The notes below the pieces were generated by a model that worked only from the letters and a program-made list of their open reading frames with translations, was not told the origin of the DNA and made no database searches. A stretch of 64,000 nt of DNA, taken from positions 62,001-126,000 of the forward strand of contig JABLXA010000008.1 in assembly GCA_013178415.1 (NCBI GenBank). Direction: 5' to 3'. This document shows positions 1-11,264 of the stretch, one piece after another; position 1 is the first letter of the stretch; each line of letters starts with the position of its first letter. The position numbers were made by a program, and so were the translations under genes. Source of the stretch: Bacillota bacterium (GTDB lineage: Bacteria; Bacillota; SHA-98; Ch115).

Positions 1-858
1 GTGCTTTTTGCATCGCCATGGATGGCAGGGTTTCTCTTATTTACCCTCGGTCCGCTGGTGGCGTCCATATGGCTGAGCATGACACAGTATGATGTTTTAA
101 CACCCCCAAGGTTTGTTGGTCTTGACAACTATAGGAACATCATATTAGCAGATCGTCTATTCTATAAGTCACTTTACAATACGTTGTATATCACAGTCTT
201 TGGGGTCCCAGCCAACATTTTGATGGGGCTCGGCATAGCCATGCTTCTCAATCTTAAGGTGAAAGGCATGCATTTCTATAGAACCATATACTATCTGCCT
301 TCCATTGTACCCACGGTGGCTAGCGCGATACTGTGGATGTGGTTGTTGAACCCCCAATTCGGTCTAATAAACGCGGCGCTTTCTCTTCTAGGAATAAGCG
401 GGCCAGCCTGGTTATCAAGTGAGGCATGGTCGAAGCCATCCATAATCCTCATGGGCTTGTGGGGCGCCGGAGGAAGTATGGTCATATACCTGGCAGGATT
501 GAAGGGGATTCCTGAACAGCTTTACGAGGCTGCAGAGATTGATGGCGCAGGGATCTGGGCCAAGTTCTTCAAGATCACTCTCCCTATGCTGACACCTACC
601 CTTTTCTTCAACCTTATAATGGGCATCATTGGACACCTTCAGATTTTCGCTCAAGCCTATATCATGACAGGCGGGGGGCCGGTGGATTCCACGCTTTTCT
701 ATGTGTATTACCTTTTCAATAACGCCTTCGCATATTTCAAAATGGGCTATGCCTCGGCCCTGGCCTGGATACTCTTTCTAATAATCTTGGTCATCACCCT
801 AATTCAATTCCATTTTGCCAACAGGTGGGTCTACTACGAAGGCGCGGAAAGGGGTTGA
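1..858 (+). CDS. Sugar ABC transporter permease, MalF/UgpA type (5' end cut by window)
   Basis: Integral membrane subunit of a carbohydrate ABC importer. Six or so hydrophobic segments are visible, and the cytoplasmic loop that docks on the ATPase is seen as EAAEIDGAG (about residues 176-184), the hallmark of this permease family. The reading frame is open from base 1; relatives normally have about 15-25 residues before the SPW segment seen here at residues 5-7, so the GTG at base 1 is probably internal and the true start lies outside the window. The next permease gene follows 6 bp after the stop, so both belong to one operon with a binding-protein gene presumably to the left. The substrate cannot be read from the sequence; a mono- or oligosaccharide is likely from the family. 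Confidence 0.93.
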   Translation: MLFASPWMAGFLLFTLGPLVASIWLSMTQYDVLTPPRFVGLDNYRNIILADRLFYKSLYNTLYITVFGVPANILMGLGIAMLLNLKVKGMHFYRTIYYLPSIVPTVASAILWMWLLNPQFGLINAALSLLGISGPAWLSSEAWSKPSIILMGLWGAGGSMVIYLAGLKGIPEQLYEAAEIDGAGIWAKFFKITLPMLTPTLFFNLIMGIIGHLQIFAQAYIMTGGGPVDSTLFYVYYLFNNAFAYFKMGYASALAWILFLIILVITLIQFHFANRWVYYEGAERG

Positions 859-864
859 TCCTTT

Positions 865-1758
865 TTGAATACTACTCCTGCCATTGGCACGGGATCTATA
901 CAGATTGACACCCGGTGGAGAATTAGAAAACGCAGAAGAGAAATGGTGGTGCAAATCGTCTCCCATACCGTGCTCATTATTGGAGCCGTGCTGTTTGTTT
1001 TTCCATTCCTATGGCTTGTGTCTACCTCATTGAAACCAGATACCCAGATATTTCTCTTCCCACCGACACTGATCCCGAGGCCTTTCAACTGGCGGAACTA
1101 CTCCAGGATGTTTACATATTTGCCATTTACCCTGTTTTACTGGAATACCATATATATTACTGCTCTTACAGTCTTTGGAACCTTCATATCTTGTTCATTG
1201 GTGGCCTACTCCTTTGCGCGCCTCAGATGGCCCGGGAGGGATCTTTGTTTCATTATAATGCTGAGCACCATGATGCTGCCGCCTCAGGTTACCATGATAC
1301 CGATCTATCTGGTCTTCAAGTATATGGGTTGGATAGACACATTCAAACCTCTTACTGTGCCCGCATTCTTCGGAAATGCATTCTCAATCTTCCTTTTGAG
1401 GCAGTTTTACATGACCATACCATGGGAATTGGATGATGCAGCAAAGATCGACGGGTGTAGTTTCTTCCAAATCTACTGGCGAATAATGCTTCCCCTTGTA
1501 AAGCCTGCTCTGGCGACGATAACCATATTTACATTTCAGGGACAGTGGAATAACTTTTTAGGGCCTCTCATCTATATCAATTCCACTGAAAAGATGCCTC
1601 TTGCGCTCGCCCTTCGACTCTTTCAGACTATGTACGGATCAGAGTGGGGACTCCTGATGGCGGCATCCACCGCTATGACATTGCCTTTGGTTATCACCTT
1701 TTTCTTCTGTCAGAAGTACTTCATTCAGGGCATAACTCTAACAGGACTCAAAGGGTAG
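865..1758 (+). CDS. Sugar ABC transporter permease, MalG type
   Basis: Second membrane subunit of the same carbohydrate importer. An N-terminal cytoplasmic tail of about 25 residues leads into a first membrane helix; the usual family block WLVSTSLKPD follows, and the ATPase-docking loop reads DDAAKIDGC. The C-terminus GITLTGLKG is typical of MalG-like subunits. The start is a TTG at 865 placed about 10 bp after AAAGGGG, the only start that fits the family length (297 aa). It lies 6 bp behind the MalF-type gene. No ATPase gene is present nearby; in Bacillota such importers often share one MsmX-type ATPase encoded elsewhere (family knowledge, not seen here). Two strong hairpins after the stop end the operon. 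Confidence 0.94.
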   Translation: MNTTPAIGTGSIQIDTRWRIRKRRREMVVQIVSHTVLIIGAVLFVFPFLWLVSTSLKPDTQIFLFPPTLIPRPFNWRNYSRMFTYLPFTLFYWNTIYITALTVFGTFISCSLVAYSFARLRWPGRDLCFIIMLSTMMLPPQVTMIPIYLVFKYMGWIDTFKPLTVPAFFGNAFSIFLLRQFYMTIPWELDDAAKIDGCSFFQIYWRIMLPLVKPALATITIFTFQGQWNNFLGPLIYINSTEKMPLALALRLFQTMYGSEWGLLMAASTAMTLPLVITFFFCQKYFIQGITLTGLKG

Positions 1759-2242
1759 GATCTGCAATACGAGACTTCCCGCTGGGGATATCTGACCCAG
1801 CGGGGAGCCTCCTTGTCACTGAATATGGGGTGACTATGACACTGAAGCAGGACCGGGGAGGGGACCTGGAGTCTAATCGCTACCAGGTCCTCTCCAGTTC
1901 CATCAAGAGCATTCCAGGAAGCGGCGGGTTGATCTTGCTGACGCCAATGCCCATTCGTGTGAGGATAGTGAGCACTATATCTCTTTGATCGCTTTCGTGT
2001 TTTATCTCGGCATCATTCGCGGCGAGGAAGGCATATGGAGCCATCGAATGACTGAAACAAGCCTATCACTGCTTTATGCTCAGACGTTCCCACTGCATGA
2101 GACGAAGTACCCCCTTCTTTTGTTCCCAATGGTAGGGTGAGCATTGTCTGCTTGCAGATTGAGAATATATGGGCTCATCATTGTCTATTTGAGAATTATT
2201 GCCTCAATTTCCTTTTTCCCTTGTATTATGGGAATGGTGATC
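1759..2242. other. Intergenic stretch with two hairpins and a possible 54-codon ORF
   Basis: After the hairpin at 1778-1804 a second, longer inverted repeat lies at 1857-1895 (arms GGAGGGGACCTGG and CCAGGTCCTCTCC, one wobble pair). A minus-strand ORF of 54 codons (ATG at 2044, TAG at 1880) shows a protein-like stretch, RDIVLTILTRMGIGVSKINP, but has no recognised family and no clear ribosome binding site, and its end runs through the second hairpin. I regard it as a possible small gene or gene fragment. Nothing else is evident up to the XRE regulator. Confidence 0.35.
1778..1804 (+). terminator. Hairpin after the permease operon
   Basis: Perfect 9-bp inverted repeat CCCGCTGGG / CCCAGCGGG, 19 bp after the permease stop. 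There is no run of T after the stem, so it may be a processing or stability structure rather than a classical rho-independent terminator. Confidence 0.5.
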
Positions 2243-2719
2243 ATGATGGATTTTGAACGCAGGTTGAGGGGTCTACTTGAGGAACGGGGCATGTCTCAGC
2301 AGGAATTTGCGCGTCAGATCCATGTGGCAGAATCTACTTTGTCTCAATATCTGACAGGCAGACGCAAACCGGCTATAGAGATAATCACGCAAATCGCTGA
2401 TTTTTTCGAGGTATCTATAGATTATCTTGTTGGCAGGACAAGCCTTAGGAATTATTCAATATGGAAGACGCAACAAAAATGGGGGAAGTCCCTGGCCAAG
2501 GCCATGGAGGAGGCCAGCCCTGAATACCGCGAAAAAGTTCCGGATTATTTTCCTGTCATTGAGGATGCATTGAATAACGAGATAGATCCTGATATACTCC
2601 AAATTCTTCTTAATGCTTATATCGATGCCAGAGAGCTTGATACAGCCCATTTCAGCGCGGCTAGTTCTGACAAATGCAAGGATGACGAGTATATCGGTGA
2701 TGAATATGTAGACGACTAG
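2243..2719 (+). CDS. XRE-family transcriptional regulator
   Basis: Cytoplasmic DNA-binding protein of about 158 aa. The N-terminal 65 residues form a Cro/C1-type helix-turn-helix: the segment MSQQEFARQIHVAESTLSQY contains helices 2 and 3, followed by the usual DFFEVSIDYLVGR end of the domain. The rest, about 90 residues, is mixed helical, ends in a very acidic tail (DDEYIGDEYVDD) and matches no domain I know. The ORF is open upstream, but homology begins at the ATG ATG at 2243/2246; ATG 2228 is an alternative and the ribosome binding site is weak for all of them. It stands alone between a sugar importer and a GH18 relic, so its targets are unknown. Confidence 0.85.
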   Translation: MMDFERRLRGLLEERGMSQQEFARQIHVAESTLSQYLTGRRKPAIEIITQIADFFEVSIDYLVGRTSLRNYSIWKTQQKWGKSLAKAMEEASPEYREKVPDYFPVIEDALNNEIDPDILQILLNAYIDARELDTAHFSAASSDKCKDDEYIGDEYVDD

Positions 2720-2937
2720 TAATCCGTTTCATGACATCGTGTAGAGCATCCTATCGGCGATAGACCTGCCATAAAATCGAAGTCGGTCGGGCGCACAGGC
2801 GCCGAGACTTACATGAGCTTGCGAAACGCAATACAGGGTGCCTTGAGATTTCCATTACTCGGCGGCGCACAAAGAATGGGCATATATACGTAACAAGGGC
2901 CTTGAAAAGACCCTCTCTGGCAGAGTAGCATCAGTCA

Positions 2938-3307
2938 TCATAAACGGGCATTGGGCTCCCGGGTCCCAGCCGCGTTCAATGCCTCCCTGTCCATGTATGT
3001 GAGAGTATACTCGATGACCTGCTTTAGCCACGGTAGAGGTGAGATTGGCCCTGGCGGACCAGCCACCGGAGAATAATCATAACCCATCAATAGCGGCCTT
3101 TCTCCTTGTCTCGTCGGTCATAAGTATTGCGTGGGCAACCTCTGGATCGAATCTCCTATTTACGATAAGGGGAACGAGAGTTGTGCCATTCGCTCGAGCG
3201 AACTCAATCACATCCTTCTCATGTTGACCCGCGATGCTACAATCTGAGTCCATGCCATATCAGCAGGGACTGATGTCTGTTATGACATCGGGGTGATCGA
3301 AGTAAGA
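2938..3307 (-). pseudogene. Decayed GH18 (spore-type chitinase-like) gene fragment
   Basis: Reading the minus strand gives two separated pieces of a family 18 glycosidase of the YaaH/YdhD spore type. Piece 1 (about 3307 down to 3077) reads DHPDVITDISPC, an in-frame TGA (3260-3262) where the family has Trp, then YGMDSD, HEKDVIEFARANGTTLVPLI and ETRRKAAIDGL before a stop. Piece 2 (3087 down to 2938, shifted frame) reads GYDYSPVAGPPGPISPLPW and LKQVIEYTLTYM. In intact members roughly 100 residues, including the catalytic DxxDxDxE strand, lie between these blocks; here they are missing. A TGA, a frameshift and an internal deletion therefore mark it as non-functional. The family assignment rests on motif order recognised by eye. 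Confidence 0.7.
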
Positions 3308-3464
3308 CTTTCTGCATATCTATCCAACTGGCTGTGCGCAATTCTAAATATCTCTCATATCTCATGGGCAAATAACTTCTTTGTAATCCATAATAGGAAG
3401 TTACTGGCAATATAGGAGCCATGCTCTTAATGTTATGATGACCTAGAGAACACTAGTGGCAGAA

Positions 3465-3560
3465 CCGGATAGTTTAAACCATCAATACTATCCCGACCGG
3501 ATAGTGCTAACTATTTAGGGTAACCCCTAGCTTGACTGGCGTATGATCTCATGGTAAGAT
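3465..3560 (+). promoter_or_regulatory. Promoter and operator-like repeats ahead of the beta-galactosidase gene
   Basis: A sigma-70-type promoter is visible: TTGACT (3532-3537), 17 bp spacing, TAAGAT (3555-3560). Just upstream lie CCGGATAGT twice (3465-3473 and 3497-3505), its inverted copy ACTATCC (3487-3493) and a further ACTAT (3510-3514), arranged so that GGATAGT/ACTATCC and ATAGT/ACTAT form two inverted repeats. Such an array is what a dimeric regulator would bind; the regulator is not identified. Confidence 0.55.
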
Positions 3561-6996
<3,436 letters not shown>

Positions 6997-7357
6997 CCTG
7001 CGCCGGTGAGAACTCAATAGGGCGAATTGGATGGGGAAACGGGGCATGGATACTCCTCTCGGCGGACGCAGCGTAGCCGGGGATGGTAGCACATATAGGT
7101 ATTAATGTCAATTCAAATTACCTCTATATGAGCCAAAATGTCACTTATATATGACACCATATGTAAATATGTTCAAAGTTCCGGAATGATGTGGATAAAT
7201 AAGACGCGCCGGGCCATGAATCCCTTTTTCATGTTCCGGCGCCCAATTCAATGGATTACTGACCTTTGAGTCTTCCAGGTTAGTCTTTATATCAGCCTGA
7301 CCGGCACACCATTTAGGTATGAAAATGTCAACGGTCTATTCTCCAATAATTAGATTA
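6997..7357. other. Convergent intergenic region with hairpin
   Basis: Lies between the convergent beta-galactosidase and aldo/keto reductase genes. A long stem at 7206-7242 (GCGCCGG...CCGGCGC outside, CATGAA...TTCATG inside) could end transcription from either side, though no T-run follows. A 35-bp element shared with another site in the window sits at 7053-7087. The rest is AT-rich with a CATATAT/ATATATG-like character and no gene. Confidence 0.45.
7053..7087 (+). repeat. 35-bp dispersed repeat, copy A
   Basis: Nearly identical (two mismatches by eye) to 19726-19760; the shared core is CTCGGCGGACGCAGCGTAG followed by CGGGGA and GGT. It lies 57 bp after the beta-galactosidase stop. Function unknown. 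Confidence 0.75.
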
Positions 7358-8359
7358 TTAGTTCGATGAGCCCGGGCAAAGCGTGATCTTATCGATCTCA
7401 TCGAGTTCTTCTTGGGTGAAGCTGGGGTTTGAGAGCGCAGCGACATTTTCCTCAATTTGCGAGACTCTTGATGCTCCCACGAGCACACTTGTGATCTGGG
7501 GAAGCCGCAGGGCCCACGCAAGAGCCATTTGCGCGAGGGTCTGGCCACGTCTCTTGGCGATCTCATTTAGTGCCCTTACCTTTGCGAGATTTTCCTCGGT
7601 AACGATCGCCTTCGCGCGTTTTTCTCCCCACACAGCCGCGGCCCTTGAATCGGCAGGTATGGTTCCGTTTAGATACTTATTGGTCAGAAGTCCCGCAGCA
7701 AGAGGGACAAATACTATAACCCCGGTACCTCTGCGTTCCGTGTGATCCAGGAGATCCCATTCGATCTTTCGATTGAGAAGGTTGTAGGCTGGCTGGTGAA
7801 TGGTGATTCTGGTAAGGCCTTCCCGATCAACAACCTCACATGCATGTTCGAAATGGGCCCCGGAGAAGCTGCTTACGCCTATATACAGCGCCTTTCCCTG
7901 ACGGACAATCAAATCTAGGGCCTCCATAGTCTCCTCGAGCGGAGTCACAGGGTCGGGCCTATGGGCATAGTATATGTCCACATAATCAAGGCCCAGCCTT
8001 TTTAGAGATTGGTCAAGGCTCGCGACCAGATATTTCTTTGAGAGCCATTCCCCATATGGACCTGGCCACATCCGCCAACCAGCCTTTGTGGAGATGATCA
8101 GCTCATCCCTGGGCATGGTCTTAAGGATCTTTCCGACTATGAGTTCCGCATTTCCTGGGGGAACGCCATAATTGTTGGCCAGGTCGAAGTGGGTGATGCC
8201 CAGGTCAAATGCCCTGTAAAGACATTCCCTCGCCACATCTTCTCCTTTATAACTTCCGAAAGTCTCATATGCCCCCAGCGAGATAGCCGGAAGCATGAGC
8301 CCGGATCGGCCACACCGTCGATATTGCATCGAATCATATCGGGCTGGTGAAAATTCCAT
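7358..8359 (-). CDS. Aldo/keto reductase, YghZ-like
   Basis: Cytoplasmic NAD(P)H-dependent oxidoreductase with the (alpha/beta)8 AKR fold, 333 aa. The catalytic tetrad can be placed at D59, Y64 (in FDLANNYG), K92 (STKAG) and H133 (YYAHRPDP). The C-terminal cofactor-binding part reads VLVGASRVSQIEENV. The N-terminal block MQYRRCGRSGLMLPAISLGAY and overall pattern resemble L-glyceraldehyde-3-phosphate reductase (YghZ/Gpr) and voltage-channel beta-subunit-like AKRs. The ATG at 8359 is supported by GAGGTGG nine bases upstream. It is the last gene of a minus-strand block with a sugar importer, separated from the unknown protein gene by 169 bp, so it may reduce a sugar aldehyde or keto-sugar taken up by that importer (inference). 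Confidence 0.9.
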   Translation of the reverse strand: MEFSPARYDSMQYRRCGRSGLMLPAISLGAYETFGSYKGEDVARECLYRAFDLGITHFDLANNYGVPPGNAELIVGKILKTMPRDELIISTKAGWRMWPGPYGEWLSKKYLVASLDQSLKRLGLDYVDIYYAHRPDPVTPLEETMEALDLIVRQGKALYIGVSSFSGAHFEHACEVVDREGLTRITIHQPAYNLLNRKIEWDLLDHTERRGTGVIVFVPLAAGLLTNKYLNGTIPADSRAAAVWGEKRAKAIVTEENLAKVRALNEIAKRRGQTLAQMALAWALRLPQITSVLVGASRVSQIEENVAALSNPSFTQEELDEIDKITLCPGSSN

Positions 8360-8528
8360 CCTATGTCCACCTCTATTTACTATGCAAATCCATGAATCCT
8401 AATAACTCCCAGGCCAAACGCCGGAGGAATCGGAAAGAGCCGGCAGGCGCATTGCTGCGTCCGATGAGAGGATCATCCGTCCCCATCTCTGCCCCCGGCG
8501 AGACAGACCGCGTCCAATTGTCGCCAAT

Positions 8529-9146
8529 CTAGAGTTTCTTGTAATATCCATGCACCGCCGCCACCCAGCGTCGAGCAAATTCCATTGATACTTCCGTATG
8601 GATATTCGTAGGAATGAATTTGCCCTGTGATCTCGCCTGGATCATTATTTGAACAAATTCGCCATCATCTGGTTGGGATAGGGGTACCGGGCGGATCCAA
8701 AGAGGCATTGGGACCTGCGTATTCAAATATATGTGGGCTTGCCCATAGGTTTTGGTCACATAATACAGGGCTCCCAGCACTTCTCGGGCGGGATATTCCA
8801 CCTCATCAACAGTAGCCCACCATCCCTCTTCCATGTACTGGAGCCATTCCGCGCGGAATTGGCAGTTCCTGAGTTCCTCCGCTTCGAGATAGATAGCCTC
8901 CTGGCCCTCCGCATTCTCGTTAGTATGGGGCCGAAGATATCCCAGGCTTATTTCCTTGAAGCCAGCAAGTTGCTCTCTCACTTTTCGTGGGACCACATCC
9001 AGATAGAGCCCTACTGTATGGTCTTCGCTCAGTGCTTCTATAGGGGACTTGACCCCTGGTTCTATTTCATCTATCACTGAAAACTTGTGAGCCATGAGTG
9101 GCTCGAGCGCATTGCCCGCTTCCTGCAGTCTCATCTCTTTATTCAA
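8529..9146 (-). CDS. Hypothetical protein in sugar importer block
   Basis: Protein of about 205 aa that I do not recognise. It has no signal peptide, no membrane segment and a balanced, soluble composition, with many aromatic residues in the second half (ALYYVTKTYGQAHIYL, PMPLWIRPV). The gene reads in the same direction as the importer genes, about 120 bp after the MalG-type permease, and is followed by the aldo/keto reductase. Start is a TTG at 9146 behind AAAGGATGAG, or the ATG four codons later. Position suggests a cytoplasmic sugar-processing or sugar-sensing role, for instance a small beta-barrel isomerase-like protein, but nothing in the sequence proves this. Confidence 0.7.
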   Translation of the reverse strand: MNKEMRLQEAGNALEPLMAHKFSVIDEIEPGVKSPIEALSEDHTVGLYLDVVPRKVREQLAGFKEISLGYLRPHTNENAEGQEAIYLEAEELRNCQFRAEWLQYMEEGWWATVDEVEYPAREVLGALYYVTKTYGQAHIYLNTQVPMPLWIRPVPLSQPDDGEFVQIMIQARSQGKFIPTNIHTEVSMEFARRWVAAVHGYYKKL

Positions 9147-9268
9147 CTTATCTCATCCTTTCCCTTCTTGATCTTCGGTTATTTCGATTATATAGACATT
9201 GGTCCAAGAGAAAATCCATTGAGTTCTGGGCGCTCCTCGCATCGGCATTGGTCTGAGGCCGCGGCCTT

Positions 9269-10135
9269 TTATCCCTTGATCCCCGTGAGCGTGATACCCT
9301 GGATAAATGTCCGCTGCACCAGGAAGAAAAGCAAGATCACGGGCGCTACCACCACCGTAGACGCCGCCATGAGCATCTGCCATTCAGCGCCGAACTGTGT
9401 GCGAAACTCCTGGAGCCCCAGGGATATGGTATATTGCGCTGGCTCACTCAGATATATCAATGGCGCAAGGAAGTCCTGGTATGCTGCAAGGAATGTAAAA
9501 AGCGTCACAGTAGCCAGCGCCGGTTTGGCAAGCGGGAGTATGATTCTCGCGTATATGTCAAACTCGGTACATCCGTCAATCCACGCCGAATCTGATAGTT
9601 CCTGGGGTATAGATAGGAAGAATTGACGGAGCAAGAACACATAGAATGCATTCCCGAAAAACGCAGGCACTATCAGCGGCAGATTCGTCCCCACCCAGTC
9701 GAGCCGTTTGAATACTACAAATAAGGGGATCATTGTTACTTGATAGGGAAGCATCATGGTGCTGAGGTATGCATAGAATAGCAGGTCCCGGCCTTTCCAT
9801 TTGATTCTCGAAAAACTGTAGGCCCCCAGCGAACATGAGAATAGAGTCCCGATTACCGTCAAGGCGCAGATGACAAGGGTATTCTTATAGTAGTGGAAGA
9901 ATGGGATGTAATTAAGGGCCCCCGGATAGTTTGTCCACTGCGGAGGTTTGGGAATCCACTGCGGCGGCCAGACGAATACCTGGGTATCAGGTTTTAGTGA
10001 TGTAGACACCATCCATAGGAATGGGAGTATGAAAGAGATTCCGCCCAGAATGCAGATTATATGCGCTAAGCTGGTAGATATGGCCCGAAGTCGCCGTTTT
10101 GAAACTAGGAATGAGGTTCGTTTTGATGTTGCCAT
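9269..10135 (-). CDS. Sugar ABC transporter permease, MalG type
   Basis: Membrane subunit of a carbohydrate ABC importer, about 288 aa from the chosen start. The family block WMVSTSLKPD and the ATPase-docking loop with SDSAWIDGC are present, and the C-terminus GITLTGIKG is almost the same as in the permease ending at 1758, so the two importers are closely related. An ORF start further upstream exists, but the ATG at 10135 has AGGAG five to six bases before it and gives the usual N-terminus. It begins about 20 bp after the stop of the MalF-type gene. Substrate unknown. Confidence 0.94.
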   Translation of the reverse strand: MATSKRTSFLVSKRRLRAISTSLAHIICILGGISFILPFLWMVSTSLKPDTQVFVWPPQWIPKPPQWTNYPGALNYIPFFHYYKNTLVICALTVIGTLFSCSLGAYSFSRIKWKGRDLLFYAYLSTMMLPYQVTMIPLFVVFKRLDWVGTNLPLIVPAFFGNAFYVFLLRQFFLSIPQELSDSAWIDGCTEFDIYARIILPLAKPALATVTLFTFLAAYQDFLAPLIYLSEPAQYTISLGLQEFRTQFGAEWQMLMAASTVVVAPVILLFFLVQRTFIQGITLTGIKG

Positions 10136-10155
10136 TTCTCTCCTATGCCTCCCTG

Positions 10156-11070
10156 TTACATGCCTCTGTAATACACCCAGCTGGAGGTCCTGAACAGTAA
10201 AACTGTGCAAAGCAGAATGAGTATATAAAGAATCCAGGCTTGAGCGCTCGCATATCCCATCTTAAAAAACATGAAAGCGTTCTGATATAGATAGGTAGCA
10301 TAGAACATCGTGGATTCAGCTGGGCCTCCCAGCTGTCCGGCGCCTGCATATGTCATAATATAGGCTTCAGTAAAATATTGGAAATAACCAATCAGCCCCA
10401 TGATCAGGTTAAAGAATATTACCGGACTCACCATAGGTAGGGTTATGTGTACTGTCCTGGCCAGTGATTTTGCCCCATCAATTTCAGCTGCCTCATAGAG
10501 TTCTTTAGGAACGTCCTGAAGACCAGCGAGATAAATCAGGATGGCGTTCCCGCCTCTCCATAGCCCCATAAGTATCAGAGAAGGTTTGCTCCAGGCGGGG
10601 TCAGAAAGCCATCCAGGCCCGATGATTCCAAGTTTATATAGGATTGAATTCAAAAGCCCATACTGAGGATTCAATATCCAGAGCCAGAGCATGGCAGTTG
10701 CCACGGCGGGCGTGATCGACGGCAGATAAAACAGGGTCCGGTATACAGCAAGGAATTTGATCTTGGTATTGAGAAGCAAAGCGATGGCGAAATTTATGAT
10801 CATTCCAAGTGGTAGAGCGATAAGCACCATATATAGGGTATTTTGAATAGACCGCGCGAATATCGCATCCTTGGTCAATAGAGTTGCATAATTACGCATC
10901 CCTATAAAAGCAGGATGCCGGATCGCGTCATAATTCGTTAGACTGTAATAGAGAGACATGGCCACTGGGTATATAACGAATAACGCCAACCCTATGATTA
11001 TTGGGAAGGCGAACAGGACCCCATTGCGGAAATTGCGTTTCTCTGATGCGGTCAAATATGAGAGTCTCAT
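10156..11070 (-). CDS. Sugar ABC transporter permease, MalF type
   Basis: Membrane subunit pairing with the MalG-type permease downstream. Six hydrophobic helices and the EAA loop (YEAAEIDGAK) are visible. The frame is open to 11259, but homology begins at MRLSYLTASEKRNFRNG; the ATG at 11070 follows GGGGTGG by eight bases and yields a normal length of 304 aa, so I choose it. The 190 bp between this start and the binding-protein gene hold a strong hairpin, suggesting that the binding protein is made in excess over the permeases. Confidence 0.92.
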   Translation of the reverse strand: MRLSYLTASEKRNFRNGVLFAFPIIIGLALFVIYPVAMSLYYSLTNYDAIRHPAFIGMRNYATLLTKDAIFARSIQNTLYMVLIALPLGMIINFAIALLLNTKIKFLAVYRTLFYLPSITPAVATAMLWLWILNPQYGLLNSILYKLGIIGPGWLSDPAWSKPSLILMGLWRGGNAILIYLAGLQDVPKELYEAAEIDGAKSLARTVHITLPMVSPVIFFNLIMGLIGYFQYFTEAYIMTYAGAGQLGGPAESTMFYATYLYQNAFMFFKMGYASAQAWILYILILLCTVLLFRTSSWVYYRGM

Positions 11071-11264
11071 TGGAGAAGCCACCCCGTCCATATCAAGTGT
11101 TAGGGGGCATCGCTGCCCCCACTCTATCGCTGCTGAACGAGAGGAGCGCCACCATATCTCTTCCATAGGGAGGAGGGATATTGTATTCCCTTCTCTGGAA
11201 TGGTAGAGATCTCCGTCAAGATGGTGGAGATCTTCGCTCCTCCGCTCGATAAATAGCACAGAGT
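11071..11264 (-). promoter_or_regulatory. Structured spacer between binding protein and permease genes
   Basis: Contains a perfect 7-bp stem with a 4-nt loop at 11103-11120 (GGGGGCA / TGCCCCC), a second inverted repeat GATCTCC / GGAGATC near 11206-11232 and complementary GGAGGAG / CTCCTCC runs that could fold the whole spacer. There is no long T-run. This is typical of segmental mRNA stabilisation or partial attenuation after a binding-protein gene (inference). Confidence 0.5.

Noticed and set aside
1644-1988. 114-codon ORF overlapping the end of the MalG-type permease
   Set aside because: Runs through the permease gene in another frame and through two hairpins; no independent support.
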